Shown here: piece by piece, positions 1 to 8,588 of the stretch
How positions within the stretch are numbered: position 1 is the stretch's first letter
How the letters are laid out: every line of letters starts with the position of its first letter
Source of the DNA: Micromonospora sp. H61
GTDB taxonomy: Bacteria; Actinomycetota; Actinomycetes; Mycobacteriales; Micromonosporaceae
Length of the DNA stretch: 64,000 bases
Direction of reading: 5' to 3'
Assembly (NCBI RefSeq): GCF_018070325.1
Contig: NZ_JAGPXY010000021.1
Coordinates: forward strand, 32,763 to 96,762
Program-made: the position numbers and the translations under genes
The notes under the pieces: generated by a model
Told to the model about the DNA's origin: nothing
Databases searched by the model: none
The model's input: only the letters and a program-made list of their open reading frames with translations

Positions 1-912
1 AAGTGGGACATCGCCGCGTACCTGTTCACCGGCGGGTTGGCAGCCGGCTCGTCGCTGCTGGCTGCGGGCGGGCAGCTCACCGGGCGGCCCGCGCTGCGTC
101 GCGCCGGTCGGGTGACAGCCCTGGCCGCCGTCAGCGCCAGCGCCGTCTTCCTGATCAGGGACCTGGGCCGGCCGGCGCGGTTCCACCACATGCTGCGGGT
201 GGCCAAGCCGACCTCGCCGATGTCGATGGGTACCTGGATTCTCACCGCGTACGGGCCAGCGGCGGGCGTCGCCGCGATCGCCGAGGCGGCCGGTCTGCTG
301 CCCCGGCACGGTCTGCTCGGGCTGGCCGGCCGGGCGTTGCCGCCGATCGGGCACGCCGCCGGGCTGCTCGCCGCCGGCACCGCGCCGGCGCTGGCCACGT
401 ACACCGGGGTGTTGCTGGCCGACACGGCGGTGCCGTCCTGGCATGAGGCGTACCCCGAGTTGCCGGTGATCTTCGCGGGCAGCGCGTTGGCCAGCGGCGC
501 CGGCGTGGGTCTGCTCGCCGCGCCGCCGGCCCAGGCCGGGCCGGCCCGCCGGATGGCGGTGGCCGGCGCGGCCCTGGAGCTGTACGGCGCGCATCGGGTG
601 GAGACCCGCCTCGGCCTGCTCAGCGAGCCCTACCGGTTGGGTCGGCCGGGCCGGTTGCTGCGTGCCGGGCGGCTGCTGACCGCCGGCGGGGTGGCGGGTG
701 CTCTGCTGGGCCGGCGCAGCCGGGTGGTCGGTGCGCTCTCGGGGACCGCGCTGCTGGCCGCGTCGGTGCTGACCCGGTTCGGCATCTTCTACGGTGGCGT
801 CGCCTCGGCCCGCGACCCCCGCTACACGGTGGTGCCGCAGCGCGAACGGGTCGAGGCGCGGCGAGCCGGCATGGATCTTCCAGCTGATCGGGCGGTCCCG
901 CCCGCGGTGTGA
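1..912 (+). CDS. NrfD/PsrC-type membrane subunit, probably of formate dehydrogenase (5' end cut)
   Basis: The open frame runs in from the window edge and stops at 910-912, so the N-terminus is missing. The visible part begins KWDIAAYLFTGGLAAGSS, close to the first transmembrane region of NrfD/PsrC quinone-interacting subunits. At least six further hydrophobic segments follow, with the family-like DLGRPARFHHMLRV loop at about residues 54-67. In this family the protein anchors a periplasmic or extracellular-face molybdo-enzyme and passes electrons to quinone. The immediately following selC-selA-selB genes suggest that the partner upstream is a selenocysteine formate dehydrogenase; that is inference, because its catalytic gene is outside the window. 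It could also serve another molybdopterin oxidoreductase. Confidence 0.8.
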   Translation, partial: KWDIAAYLFTGGLAAGSSLLAAGGQLTGRPALRRAGRVTALAAVSASAVFLIRDLGRPARFHHMLRVAKPTSPMSMGTWILTAYGPAAGVAAIAEAAGLLPRHGLLGLAGRALPPIGHAAGLLAAGTAPALATYTGVLLADTAVPSWHEAYPELPVIFAGSALASGAGVGLLAAPPAQAGPARRMAVAGAALELYGAHRVETRLGLLSEPYRLGRPGRLLRAGRLLTAGGVAGALLGRRSRVVGALSGTALLAASVLTRFGIFYGGVASARDPRYTVVPQRERVEARRAGMDLPADRAVPPAV

Positions 913-925
913 TCGAATGTCCGGT

Positions 926-1021
926 GGAGGCGTTCAGGCGGCTGGTGCCCCTCCCGGTCTTCAAAACCGGAGTGGTCCGGGACCCGGGCCAGGCGGGTTC
1001 GATTCCCGTCCGTCTCCGCCA
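926..1021 (+). tRNA. selC: tRNA-Sec (anticodon TCA), CCA encoded
   Basis: The acceptor strand GGAGGCG at 926-932 pairs with CGTCTCC at 1011-1017 (one G-U), followed by discriminator G1018 and an encoded CCA at 1019-1021. The anticodon stem CCGGT/ACCGG encloses loop CTTCAAA, with TCA at 961-963 reading UGA. The T arm contains GGTTCGATTCC. Between anticodon and T arms lies a long variable arm (GTGGTCCGGGACCCGGGCC), and the gene is 96 nt, as expected for selenocysteine tRNA. It sits 13 nt after the NrfD stop and 23 nt before selA, so the whole decoding apparatus is clustered. A UGA-reading tRNA with this shape next to selA and selB is essentially diagnostic. Confidence 0.96.
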
Positions 1022-1044
1022 CACCGCTTGCAGGAGATGACGTG

Positions 1045-2349
1045 ATGGGCGACGGCCCGGTGGACCCGCGACGTCGGGTGCCCCGTACGGACACGCTGCT
1101 CGCCGACCCGGTGCTGGCCGCCGCCACCGTGACCCTCGGCCGGGAGCGGGTCAAGGCGATCGTCTCCCACGCGCAGGGCCGCGCCCGCCGCGGTGAGCTC
1201 AAACCCGACGAGGTACGCGACGCGGCGGTCGCCGCGTTGCCCACGCCCGGCCCCCGGGTGGTGCTCAACGCCACCGGTGTCGTGCTGCACACCAACCTGG
1301 GCCGGGCGCCGTTGTCGTCCGCCGCGGTCGCCGCGGTGGTGGCCGCCGCCGGGCACACCGACGTCGAGTTGGACCTGGCCACCGGCCGGCGGGCCCGCCG
1401 CGGCCGGGGCGCGCTCGACGCGCTGGCCGCCGCGGTGCCCGACGCGGGCGCCGTGCACGTGGTCAACAACGGTGCCGCCGCGCTGGTGCTGGCCGCCACC
1501 GCGTTGGCCGCCGGCCGGGAGATCGTGGTCAGCCGGGGCGAGCTGGTCGAGATCGGCGACGGTTTCCGCCTGCCCGACCTGCTGGAGAGCACCGGCGCGC
1601 GGCTGCGCGAGGTGGGCACCACCAACCGCACCACCCTCGCGGACTACGCCGCCGCGCTCGGCCCGCAGACCGGCTTCGTGCTCAAGGTGCACCCGTCGAA
1701 CTTCCGGGTCACCGGCTTCACCTCCGCCGTCGGGGTACGGCAACTGGCCACGCTCGGGATGCCGGTGGTCGCGGACATCGGCTCCGGGCTGCTCGGCGCG
1801 GACGCGCTGCTGCCCGACGAACCGGACGCGGCCAGCACCCTGCGCGCGGGCGCCGCGCTGGTCACCGCCAGCGGCGACAAGCTGCTCGGTGGGCCGCAGG
1901 CGGGGCTGTTGCTGGGTGACGTCGAGGTGATCGAGCGGTTGCGTCGGCATCCACTGGCGCGGGCGCTGCGGGTGGACAAACTCACCCTGGCCGCGCTGGC
2001 CGCCACCCTGAACCAACCGGACACTCCGACCCGGGTGGCGCTGCACACCGACCCGGGTGCCCTGCGGGAACGGGTGGAGCGGCTGCGGGACCGGCTCGGC
2101 GCGGACGGCCGCAAGGCGGAGGTGGTGCCGGCCGTCGCGGTGGTCGGTGGGGGCGGCGCCCCCGGGGTGGAGTTGGACTCGTGGGCGTTGAGCCTGCCCG
2201 AGCGGTACGCGGCGCCGCTGCGCACCGGTGACCCGCCGGTCCTCGGCCGGGTGGTGCGCGGCCGGCTCCTGCTCGACCTGCGCTGTGTGCCCGCCGACGC
2301 GGACGAGGCCGTCCGCGAGGCAGTGCTGCGCGTACCCGGCGAGGACTGA
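1045..2349 (+). CDS. selA: L-seryl-tRNA(Sec) selenium transferase
   Basis: SelA converts seryl-tRNA(Sec) to selenocysteinyl-tRNA(Sec) using selenophosphate and pyridoxal phosphate. The frame gives 434 residues, a little short of the usual 450-470. The N-terminal helical domain is followed by the conserved VVLNATGVVLHTNLGRAPLS segment at about residue 72. The PLP lysine is seen in TASGDKLLGGPQAG (K about 279). ATG 1045 is chosen because AGGAG at 1032-1036 lies 8 nt upstream; GTG 1042, one codon earlier, is equally in frame. The stop lies 2 nt before selB, so the two are surely co-transcribed and translationally linked. Confidence 0.95.
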   Translation: MGDGPVDPRRRVPRTDTLLADPVLAAATVTLGRERVKAIVSHAQGRARRGELKPDEVRDAAVAALPTPGPRVVLNATGVVLHTNLGRAPLSSAAVAAVVAAAGHTDVELDLATGRRARRGRGALDALAAAVPDAGAVHVVNNGAAALVLAATALAAGREIVVSRGELVEIGDGFRLPDLLESTGARLREVGTTNRTTLADYAAALGPQTGFVLKVHPSNFRVTGFTSAVGVRQLATLGMPVVADIGSGLLGADALLPDEPDAASTLRAGAALVTASGDKLLGGPQAGLLLGDVEVIERLRRHPLARALRVDKLTLAALAATLNQPDTPTRVALHTDPGALRERVERLRDRLGADGRKAEVVPAVAVVGGGGAPGVELDSWALSLPERYAAPLRTGDPPVLGRVVRGRLLLDLRCVPADADEAVREAVLRVPGED

Positions 2350-2351
2350 GC

Positions 2352-4136
2352 GTGTTCGTCGTCGCGACCGCCGGGCACGTCGACCACGGCAAGTCGACAC
2401 TGGTCCGGGCGTTGACCGGGATGGAGCCCGACCGGTGGGCCGAGGAACGCCGCCGGGGGATGACGATCGACCTGGGTTTCGCCTGGACGACGCTGCCGTC
2501 CGGCGGCACCGTCGCCTTCGTCGACGTACCCGGGCACGAGCGGTTCGTGCCGAACATGCTCGCCGGGGTCGGCCCGGTCCCGGCGGCGCTGATCGTGGTG
2601 GCCGCCGACGAGGGCTGGATGCCGCAGTCCGCCGAGCACCTGGCCGCGCTCGACGCGCTCGGCGTCGCGTACGGCCTGCTGGCGGTGACCCGCGCGGATC
2701 TCGCCGATCCGGGGCCGGCGACGGCCCGCGCCCGCGCCGAGATCGCCGAGACCAGCCTCGGCGCGGTGCCGGCGGTGGCGGTCAGCGGCCTGACCGGTGC
2801 CGGCCTGCCGCAGCTGCGGGCCGCCCTGGGCCGGCTCGCCGCCCAACTGCCCGCGCCGGTGGTGGACGACCCGGTCCGGCTGTGGGTGGACCGCAGCTTC
2901 ACAGTGCGGGGCAGCGGCACCGTCGTCACCGGCACCCTCGGCGCCGGGCGGCTGCGGGTGGGCGACGAACTGGAGTTGGCCGGCGCCGACGAACCGGTCC
3001 GGGTCCGTGGCCTGCACTCTCTCGGCGAGGCCCGACCGGAGGCGGCGGCGGTCGCCCGGGTGGCGGTCAACCTGCGCGGTACGCCCCGCGACCGGCTCGG
3101 CCGGGGCGACGCGTTGCTCACCCCGGGCCGGTTTCACCACACCGACCTGGTCGACGTCCGGCTCGCCGGCGACCCGGCAGCCGACCTGCCGGCCACCCTC
3201 ACCCTGCACGTCGGCTCGGCGGCGGTGCCGGTACGGGTGCGTCCGCTCGGTCCGGACACCGTCCGGCTGCGGTTGGCCCGCCCGCTGCCGTTGCTGGTGG
3301 GTGACCGGGCGCTGTTGCGCGACCCCGGCCGCCACCACGTCAGCGGCGGGGTGCGGGTGCTGGATGTGGCACCTCCACCGCTGGGCCGACGGGGTGCTGC
3401 CGCCGCCCGCGCCCAGGTCCTGGCCGAGCTTGACGGTCGACCCGACCTGGTGGGGGAGCTGCGCCGTCGCCGGTTGATCCGGGCCGGCGCGTTGATCCGG
3501 ATGGGTGTGCCGGTGCACGCCGAGGCGGTGCAAGACGGGCCGGCGTACGCCGAGGCGGTGGCCGGTGACTGGCTGGCCGACCCCGCACACTGGCGGCGGC
3601 TCGGTGAGCAGCTGACCGAGGAGGTCGCCCGGCACGCGCGGGAACACCCGTTGGAGCCCGGGATGCCGGTGGACGCGCTGCGTCAGCGCCTCGCCCTGCC
3701 CGACCGGGTGCTGGTCGAGGCGCTGGTCCGGCCGCCGCTGCGGATCCACGCCGGTCGGGTCGGGGCGGCGGGCGCCGACGCGCTGCCCGAACCGGTGGCC
3801 CTGGCCGTGCAACGGGTCCGCGCCGAGTACGGCGACCGGCCGTTCCGCGCCCCTGAGGCGGACCGCCTCGTCGACCTGGGTCTGGGCCCCCGGGAGATCG
3901 GCGCCGCGGTGCGGGCCGGCGCCCTGCTGCGGCTGGCCGACAACGTGGTGCTGCTGCCCGATGCGCTCGACGACGCGGTCCGCGTGTTGGCCGGGTTGCC
4001 GCAGCCGTTCACCCTGTCGGCGGCCCGGCAGGCGTTGGACACCACCCGCCGGGTGGCGGTGCCCCTGCTGGAGTTGCTGGACCGGCGGGGCGCTACCCGC
4101 CGACTGCCCGACGACGCCCGGATCGTCGTCAGCTGA
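2352..4136 (+). CDS. selB: selenocysteine-specific elongation factor SelB
   Basis: SelB delivers Sec-tRNA(Sec) to ribosomes paused at UGA codons followed by a SECIS hairpin. The 594-residue protein starts with GTG 2 nt after selA. G1 is GHVDHGKST (residues 8-16), G3 is DVPGHERF and the G4 position reads TRAD. Beta-barrel domains typical of EF-Tu relatives follow to about residue 340, and the C-terminal half (about 345-594) corresponds to the winged-helix domains that bind the SECIS RNA. The length fits actinobacterial SelB. The gene ends 24 nt before the convergent alcohol dehydrogenase gene. Confidence 0.95.
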   Translation: MFVVATAGHVDHGKSTLVRALTGMEPDRWAEERRRGMTIDLGFAWTTLPSGGTVAFVDVPGHERFVPNMLAGVGPVPAALIVVAADEGWMPQSAEHLAALDALGVAYGLLAVTRADLADPGPATARARAEIAETSLGAVPAVAVSGLTGAGLPQLRAALGRLAAQLPAPVVDDPVRLWVDRSFTVRGSGTVVTGTLGAGRLRVGDELELAGADEPVRVRGLHSLGEARPEAAAVARVAVNLRGTPRDRLGRGDALLTPGRFHHTDLVDVRLAGDPAADLPATLTLHVGSAAVPVRVRPLGPDTVRLRLARPLPLLVGDRALLRDPGRHHVSGGVRVLDVAPPPLGRRGAAAARAQVLAELDGRPDLVGELRRRRLIRAGALIRMGVPVHAEAVQDGPAYAEAVAGDWLADPAHWRRLGEQLTEEVARHAREHPLEPGMPVDALRQRLALPDRVLVEALVRPPLRIHAGRVGAAGADALPEPVALAVQRVRAEYGDRPFRAPEADRLVDLGLGPREIGAAVRAGALLRLADNVVLLPDALDDAVRVLAGLPQPFTLSAARQALDTTRRVAVPLLELLDRRGATRRLPDDARIVVS

Positions 4137-4160
4137 GCGCCGCGACCTGGCCAACCACTT

Positions 4161-5201
4161 TCAGTCCAGGTCGGACATGTCCAGCACGAAGCGGTAGCGG
4201 ACGTCGTTTCGCCGGAGGCGGTCGAGTGCCGTGCCCACCTGCGCCGAGGTGAGTACCTCGATGTCGGCGGTGACGCCGTTGTCGGCGCAGAACTGGAGCA
4301 TCTCAGCTGTCGAGCGGCGGCCGCCGCTTCCGGCGGAGCTGAGCTTCTTGCGGCCGACAAGCAGGTCGGTGGTGTCGACGGTCACCGGACCCAGGAATCC
4401 GAGCAGGCTGAGGGTGCCGTCCATCGCCACCAGCTTCAGATACGGGGCGAGGTCGTGCGGTGCGGAGATGGTGTCGATGAGGAGGTCGAAGGTGTCGCGG
4501 GCCGCAGCCATCCCCCGGGGATCGGTGGAGTCGACGAAGTTGTCTGCGCCGAGCCGGTGGGCGTCGTCCCGCTTGTCCTGGGTACGGCTGATCACGGTCG
4601 TGGTAGCGCCGAGTGCCACGGCCATCTTGACCGCGAGGTGGCCCAGGCCGCCGAGTCCGGCCACGGCGACCCGAGTGCCTGGGCCGACGCGATGGGAGCG
4701 CAAGGGCTCCCAGACGGTGACGCCGGCGCACAGCAGCGGGGCGGTTGCGGCCGGGTCGAGGCCGGCGGGGAGCGGGTAGGCGAAGGTGTTCCGCACGACG
4801 TATTCGCGGGAGAAGCCACCCAGGGTCGTCGACCCGTCCTGCCGGTCTCTGCCGCCGTAGGTCAGAGTCGGGAAGGAGTGGCAGAAGTTCTCCTGTCCGG
4901 CTACGCACATGGCGCAGGTGCCGCAGGAGTCGACGATGTTGCCCACCGCGACGCTCTCGCCGATCGAGAAGTTGGTCACCTCGGGGCCGGTGCCGGTCAC
5001 CACGCCGGTGAATTCGTGACCCGGCACCAGGGGTGCGTTGGTGTGCTGGTCGTAGTCGTGCAGGGCGTGCAGGTCGCTGTGGCAGACGCCGCAGTAGTCG
5101 ATCCGCACCGCGATGTCGTCTGGGCGTAGGTCACGGCGCTCGATCGGGGTACGCCGCAGCGCCGTCGGGCCGGTAGCTCGCCATCCAATGGTCCTTCGCA
5201 T
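4161..5201 (-). CDS. zinc-dependent alcohol dehydrogenase (YahK/CAD type), NAD(P)-dependent
   Basis: A 346-residue medium-chain dehydrogenase. Catalytic-zinc ligands are seen in YCGVCHSDLH and GHEFTGVV. The four-cysteine structural zinc loop reads CGTCAMCVAGQENFC, and the Rossmann motif is GLGGLGHLAVK. These place it in the cinnamyl alcohol dehydrogenase/YahK branch, usually broad aldehyde reductases. The ATG at 5201 has GGAG 7 nt upstream. The gene is divergent from a tetR gene, and two inverted repeats (5217-5234 and 5258-5289) lie between them, the first directly upstream of its ribosome-binding site, so TetR control is likely. The true substrate cannot be read from the sequence. Confidence 0.9.
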   Translation of the reverse strand: MRRTIGWRATGPTALRRTPIERRDLRPDDIAVRIDYCGVCHSDLHALHDYDQHTNAPLVPGHEFTGVVTGTGPEVTNFSIGESVAVGNIVDSCGTCAMCVAGQENFCHSFPTLTYGGRDRQDGSTTLGGFSREYVVRNTFAYPLPAGLDPAATAPLLCAGVTVWEPLRSHRVGPGTRVAVAGLGGLGHLAVKMAVALGATTTVISRTQDKRDDAHRLGADNFVDSTDPRGMAAARDTFDLLIDTISAPHDLAPYLKLVAMDGTLSLLGFLGPVTVDTTDLLVGRKKLSSAGSGGRRSTAEMLQFCADNGVTADIEVLTSAQVGTALDRLRRNDVRYRFVLDMSDLD

Positions 5202-5216
5202 GATCGACTCCTTTAA

Positions 5217-5234
5217 ACAGACTGTTCGGTCTGT
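5217..5234. promoter_or_regulatory. inverted repeat, probable TetR operator of the alcohol dehydrogenase
   Basis: ACAGAC and GTCTGT form a perfect 6-bp inverted repeat separated by TGTTCG. It sits 15 nt upstream of the dehydrogenase ATG, over or next to the expected transcription start of that gene. Binding by the adjacent TetR is inference. Confidence 0.6.
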
Positions 5235-5257
5235 CTTAGCCTAGGTCGGACGGCGAG

Positions 5258-5289
5258 CCCTAGCAAACCAACCGTTCTGTTTGCTAGGG
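5258..5289. promoter_or_regulatory. 11-bp-arm inverted repeat, probable TetR autoregulatory operator
   Basis: CCCTAGCAAAC (5258-5268) and GTTTGCTAGGG (5279-5289) are perfectly complementary arms around a 10-nt spacer, ending 7 nt before the tetR ATG. It overlaps the likely start of tetR transcription and its ribosome-binding site. The arms differ from those of the 5217-5234 repeat apart from a shared AAC/GTT edge. Confidence 0.65.
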
Positions 5290-5296
5290 TGGGAGC

Positions 5297-5937
<641 letters not shown>

Positions 5938-5988
5938 CGCGACCGATCCGGTGCTGACACGCTTGCGCCGCGATGCGACGCTGGGCTG

Positions 5989-6729
5989 ATGGTCGAGGTG
6001 TCCCCGTCTCGGTCGCAACCCTCGCGCGGCCAGTGGCGTGTCGTCGTCCCGGCGGCGCTGCGTTGGGGGCTGCCGGTGTTGTGGGTGCTGTGGGCCGGTC
6101 TGGCGTGGTGGGTGGAGCCCCACGAGTCGACCAGAGCCCAGCTCGATCGGGATCTCGCGGCTGGCCGGGTGGTGACCTATCAACGGGCGAATGGCTGGGC
6201 CGGCGACGACGCCTACTGGGGAAGTCGACCTGAGCTACGGCCCGCCGAGCAGGGTTGGATGATCGCGTGGACGCTGCCGAGCGGTCAGACCCGGTACGCC
6301 CCCGTCCAACCGCCCGAACCGCAGTCGTACCCCGCTGAGCCGGGCCGGTCGGCGCACATCGGCCTGGATGCGCGGCTCGCCGCCGTAGCCGACCCGTGGC
6401 ACGCCGGCGACGACACCGCGCACCGGATCGCGAACACCGCGGGCCTGCTCGCCGGTGTGTTGACTCTGCTCTGGCTGGGCCGGTTGATCGGCGGCGCGCC
6501 ACCGCTGGCCGGTACCCGATGGTTCTGGTTCTGGATCGGGCTGCTGCCTTTCGGCACGGGTGTGCTCGCCTGGACGTACCGGGAGCTCTGGCGGCCCCCG
6601 CCAGCACCGGTCCCCGACCGGGGCTCGGGCTGGCGTGGCTTCGGTTGGTTGGTCCTCGCCGGAATCGGGATCGGCCTGCTTGTGTCGGTGGCCCGTTGGC
6701 TGCTCGGCAGCACGGCGGTGCCCGGCTAA
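5989..6729 (+). CDS. hypothetical membrane protein, 246 aa
   Basis: I do not recognise a family. The first about 23 residues are polar and basic, then a transmembrane segment (AALRWGLPVLWVLWAGLAWW) at about 22-42. A roughly 85-residue extracytoplasmic-looking stretch rich in W, Y and P follows. Three further hydrophobic segments lie near residues 143-165, 174-192 and 217-240. The ATG lacks a clear Shine-Dalgarno. A GACGCT hexamer 6 nt upstream could be a weak -10 of a leaderless transcript. It stands alone between tetR and a small soluble ORF. Confidence 0.7.
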   Translation: MVEVSPSRSQPSRGQWRVVVPAALRWGLPVLWVLWAGLAWWVEPHESTRAQLDRDLAAGRVVTYQRANGWAGDDAYWGSRPELRPAEQGWMIAWTLPSGQTRYAPVQPPEPQSYPAEPGRSAHIGLDARLAAVADPWHAGDDTAHRIANTAGLLAGVLTLLWLGRLIGGAPPLAGTRWFWFWIGLLPFGTGVLAWTYRELWRPPPAPVPDRGSGWRGFGWLVLAGIGIGLLVSVARWLLGSTAVPG

Positions 6730-6756
6730 CCGGCCCCCGAGGCGGCGATGGTCACC

Positions 6757-6762
6757 TACGGT
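6757..6762 (+). promoter_or_regulatory. -10 element TACGGT of a probable leaderless transcript
   Basis: TACGGT fits the actinobacterial TAnnnT -10 and is separated by exactly 6 nt from ATG 6769, so transcription would begin at or next to that start codon. No convincing -35 is visible. Confidence 0.45.
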
Positions 6763-6768
6763 GACGCC

Positions 6769-6966
6769 ATGGACCCTTCGGCGGTCTGGCGGGACCGGCA
6801 GCACCGGTGGCGGATCGAGGCGTACCGCGCGCCGGACCTGCGCTTCGCCATCTACGCCACCAACGGCCCCACCGAGTCGGTGCCGCTGTGGCTGTTCGGG
6901 ATGTCGGCGCTGGCCCGGTGGCTGATGACCCACGCCATCTCTCTGGACGACCTGGAGGTCGACTGA
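6769..6966 (+). CDS. small hypothetical protein, 65 aa
   Basis: A short reading frame with charged, W-rich sequence (MDPSAVWRDRQHRWRIEAY and a C-terminus ending in DDLEVD) and no transmembrane segment. The start at 6769 is preferred because a TACGGT -10 lies 6 nt upstream, giving a leaderless message. An in-frame ATG at 6748 would add seven residues. Codon use (strong G/C third positions) matches its neighbours, which supports a real gene. No family recognised. Confidence 0.6.
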   Translation: MDPSAVWRDRQHRWRIEAYRAPDLRFAIYATNGPTESVPLWLFGMSALARWLMTHAISLDDLEVD

Positions 6967-7046
6967 GCGGGGGCGCGGTCGCGAACCGGGCCCGCGCCGC
7001 GCCCCGCTGCGGTTGAGTGACCTCAGACGGCGGACGGGGGTACGCG

Positions 7047-8324
7047 ATGGGCGGTCAGCTCGGGCAGTTGGCGTTGGTGGCCGTGCTGGTGCTGGTCAAC
7101 GCCGCGCTCTCCGGCAGCGAGATGGCGCTGGTGACCCTGCGGGAGGGGCAGTTGCGGCGGCTGGGTCGGCGCAGCCGTGCCGGCGACCGGTTGGTGCAGC
7201 TGTCTCGCGACCCGAACCGTTACCTGGCCACGATTCAGCTCGGCATCACCCTGGCCGGGTTCCTGGCCTCGGCGGCGGCAGCGGTGTCGTTGGCCTCTCC
7301 GTTGGTCGGGCCGTTGGGTTTCCTCGGCGGGGCGGCGCGTCCCGCCGCGGTGCTGCTGGTGACGGTGCTGCTGACGTTCGTCACGCTGGTGCTCGGGGAG
7401 TTGGCCCCGAAGCGGCTGGCCATGCAGCGGGCCGAGCGTTGGGCGCTGCTGAGCGCCGGCCCGTTGGATCTGCTGGCTCGGCTGTCCCGGCCGGCGGTGT
7501 GGCTGCTCAGCCGGGCCACCGACGCGGTCGTGCGGCTCGCCGGTGGGGACCCGCGGGCGAACCGGGAGGAGACGACCGAGGAGGAGCTGCGGGAGATGCT
7601 GGCCAGCCAGCGCGGCCTGTCGGCCCAGCAGCGGGAGATCCTGACCGGCGCGTTCGACATCGCCGGCCGGACGCTGCGGGAGATCCTGGTGGCCCGGCGG
7701 GAGGTGACCACGCTGCCGGCCGGTCTGGCCGCCGACGAGGGGGTCCGACAGTTGGCCGCCGCCGGCCGGTCCCGCGCTCCCGTCACCGGCCCCGGCGGCC
7801 TGGACGAGGTGCTCGGGGTGGTGCACATCCGCGACCTGGTGCGGGCCGGCACCGCCCCGGTGGGCGAGCGGGTCCGGGCGCCGCTGCTGTTGCCGGTGAC
7901 CCTGCCGGTCGCCGACGCGATGCGTCAGCTGCGCCAGGAGCATCAGCAACTGGCCCTGGTGGTCGACGAGCACGGGGGCATCGACGGCATGGTCACCATG
8001 GAGGATCTGCTGGCCGAGGTGGTTGGCGAGTTGTACGACGAGACCGACCGGGACGTGCGCGGGGTCGTCCGGGAACCGGACGGGTCGCTGCTGGTGCCCG
8101 GTGACTTTCCGCTGCACGACCTGCCCGACCTGGGGGTGCGGCTGAGCTTTCCGTTGTCCCGGGACTACACGACGGTGGCTGGTCTGGTGCTGGCCCGACT
8201 GCGGCACCTGCCGGACTCCCCGGGTGAGACGGTGCGGCTGCCCGGGCTGACCCTGCAGGTGGTGGAGGTCGCCGACCGGGCGGTGCGCAGGGTGCGGCTC
8301 TGCGGGTTCGTCACCGAGCGCTGA
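7047..8324 (+). CDS. CNNM/CorC-HlyC family membrane protein (DUF21 plus CBS pair)
   Basis: The 425-residue protein begins with a DUF21 membrane domain of about four transmembrane segments. These include ALVAVLVLVNAALSGSEMALV near the N-terminus and LLVTVLLTFVTLVLGELAPKRLA, the family hallmark. Two CBS-like motifs (about residues 205-320) include EVLGVVHIRDLV and LALVVDEHGGIDGMVTMEDLLAEVVGE, and a C-terminal CorC_HlyC domain follows. Members are implicated in Mg2+/divalent cation transport or its control and are often misnamed haemolysins. ATG 7047 is chosen over the GTG at 7017 because GGGGG at 7036-7040 is correctly spaced and the extra residues are polar. Confidence 0.9.
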   Translation: MGGQLGQLALVAVLVLVNAALSGSEMALVTLREGQLRRLGRRSRAGDRLVQLSRDPNRYLATIQLGITLAGFLASAAAAVSLASPLVGPLGFLGGAARPAAVLLVTVLLTFVTLVLGELAPKRLAMQRAERWALLSAGPLDLLARLSRPAVWLLSRATDAVVRLAGGDPRANREETTEEELREMLASQRGLSAQQREILTGAFDIAGRTLREILVARREVTTLPAGLAADEGVRQLAAAGRSRAPVTGPGGLDEVLGVVHIRDLVRAGTAPVGERVRAPLLLPVTLPVADAMRQLRQEHQQLALVVDEHGGIDGMVTMEDLLAEVVGELYDETDRDVRGVVREPDGSLLVPGDFPLHDLPDLGVRLSFPLSRDYTTVAGLVLARLRHLPDSPGETVRLPGLTLQVVEVADRAVRRVRLCGFVTER

Positions 8325-8384
8325 GCCGTCACCCAGAAGACTGACAAAATGCCCAAATCGACAAAACGGGGAACGCGGTACGCC

Positions 8385-8390
8385 TACGGT
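8385..8390 (+). promoter_or_regulatory. -10 element TACGGT, leaderless arrangement
   Basis: TACGGT is followed by 7 nt and GTG 8398. The same hexamer and spacing recur before other genes of this window, which strengthens the reading as a promoter. Confidence 0.4.
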
Positions 8391-8397
8391 GCCAGAC

Positions 8398-8583
8398 GTG
8401 AAGGACCGAGGGTTGCGTACGTTCGTCACGGTGCTGGCCGGCCTCGCGGTGATCTACTTCGGCAGCGCCGGCCGCAGCCCCGAGGAGGGCCGTGGCATCT
8501 CCGGCGGGGTGGTGGTCCTGGCGTTGCTCGCCGCGCTGCTGGTGTGGCACCTGACCCGCCCGGGGGACAAGACGGTCAAGTGA
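8398..8583 (+). CDS. small two-segment membrane protein, 61 aa
   Basis: Starting at GTG 8398, the peptide has two hydrophobic stretches, FVTVLAGLAVIYFGSA and GGVVVLALLAALLVWHL, joined by a short polar loop containing GRSPEEGRG, and ends with a basic tail. This is a helical hairpin of unknown function. The in-frame GTG at 8389 overlaps the putative -10, so the later start is preferred. It converges on the HhH gene with 5 nt between stops. Confidence 0.6.
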   Translation: MKDRGLRTFVTVLAGLAVIYFGSAGRSPEEGRGISGGVVVLALLAALLVWHLTRPGDKTVK

Positions 8584-8588
8584 GCGCC

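Noticed and set aside
1644..4154. 836-codon minus-strand open frame opposite selA and selB
   Set aside because: It is a shadow of the high-GC codon pattern. selA and selB on the + strand have complete catalytic motifs, and the shadow shows only low-complexity R/G/P-rich sequence.
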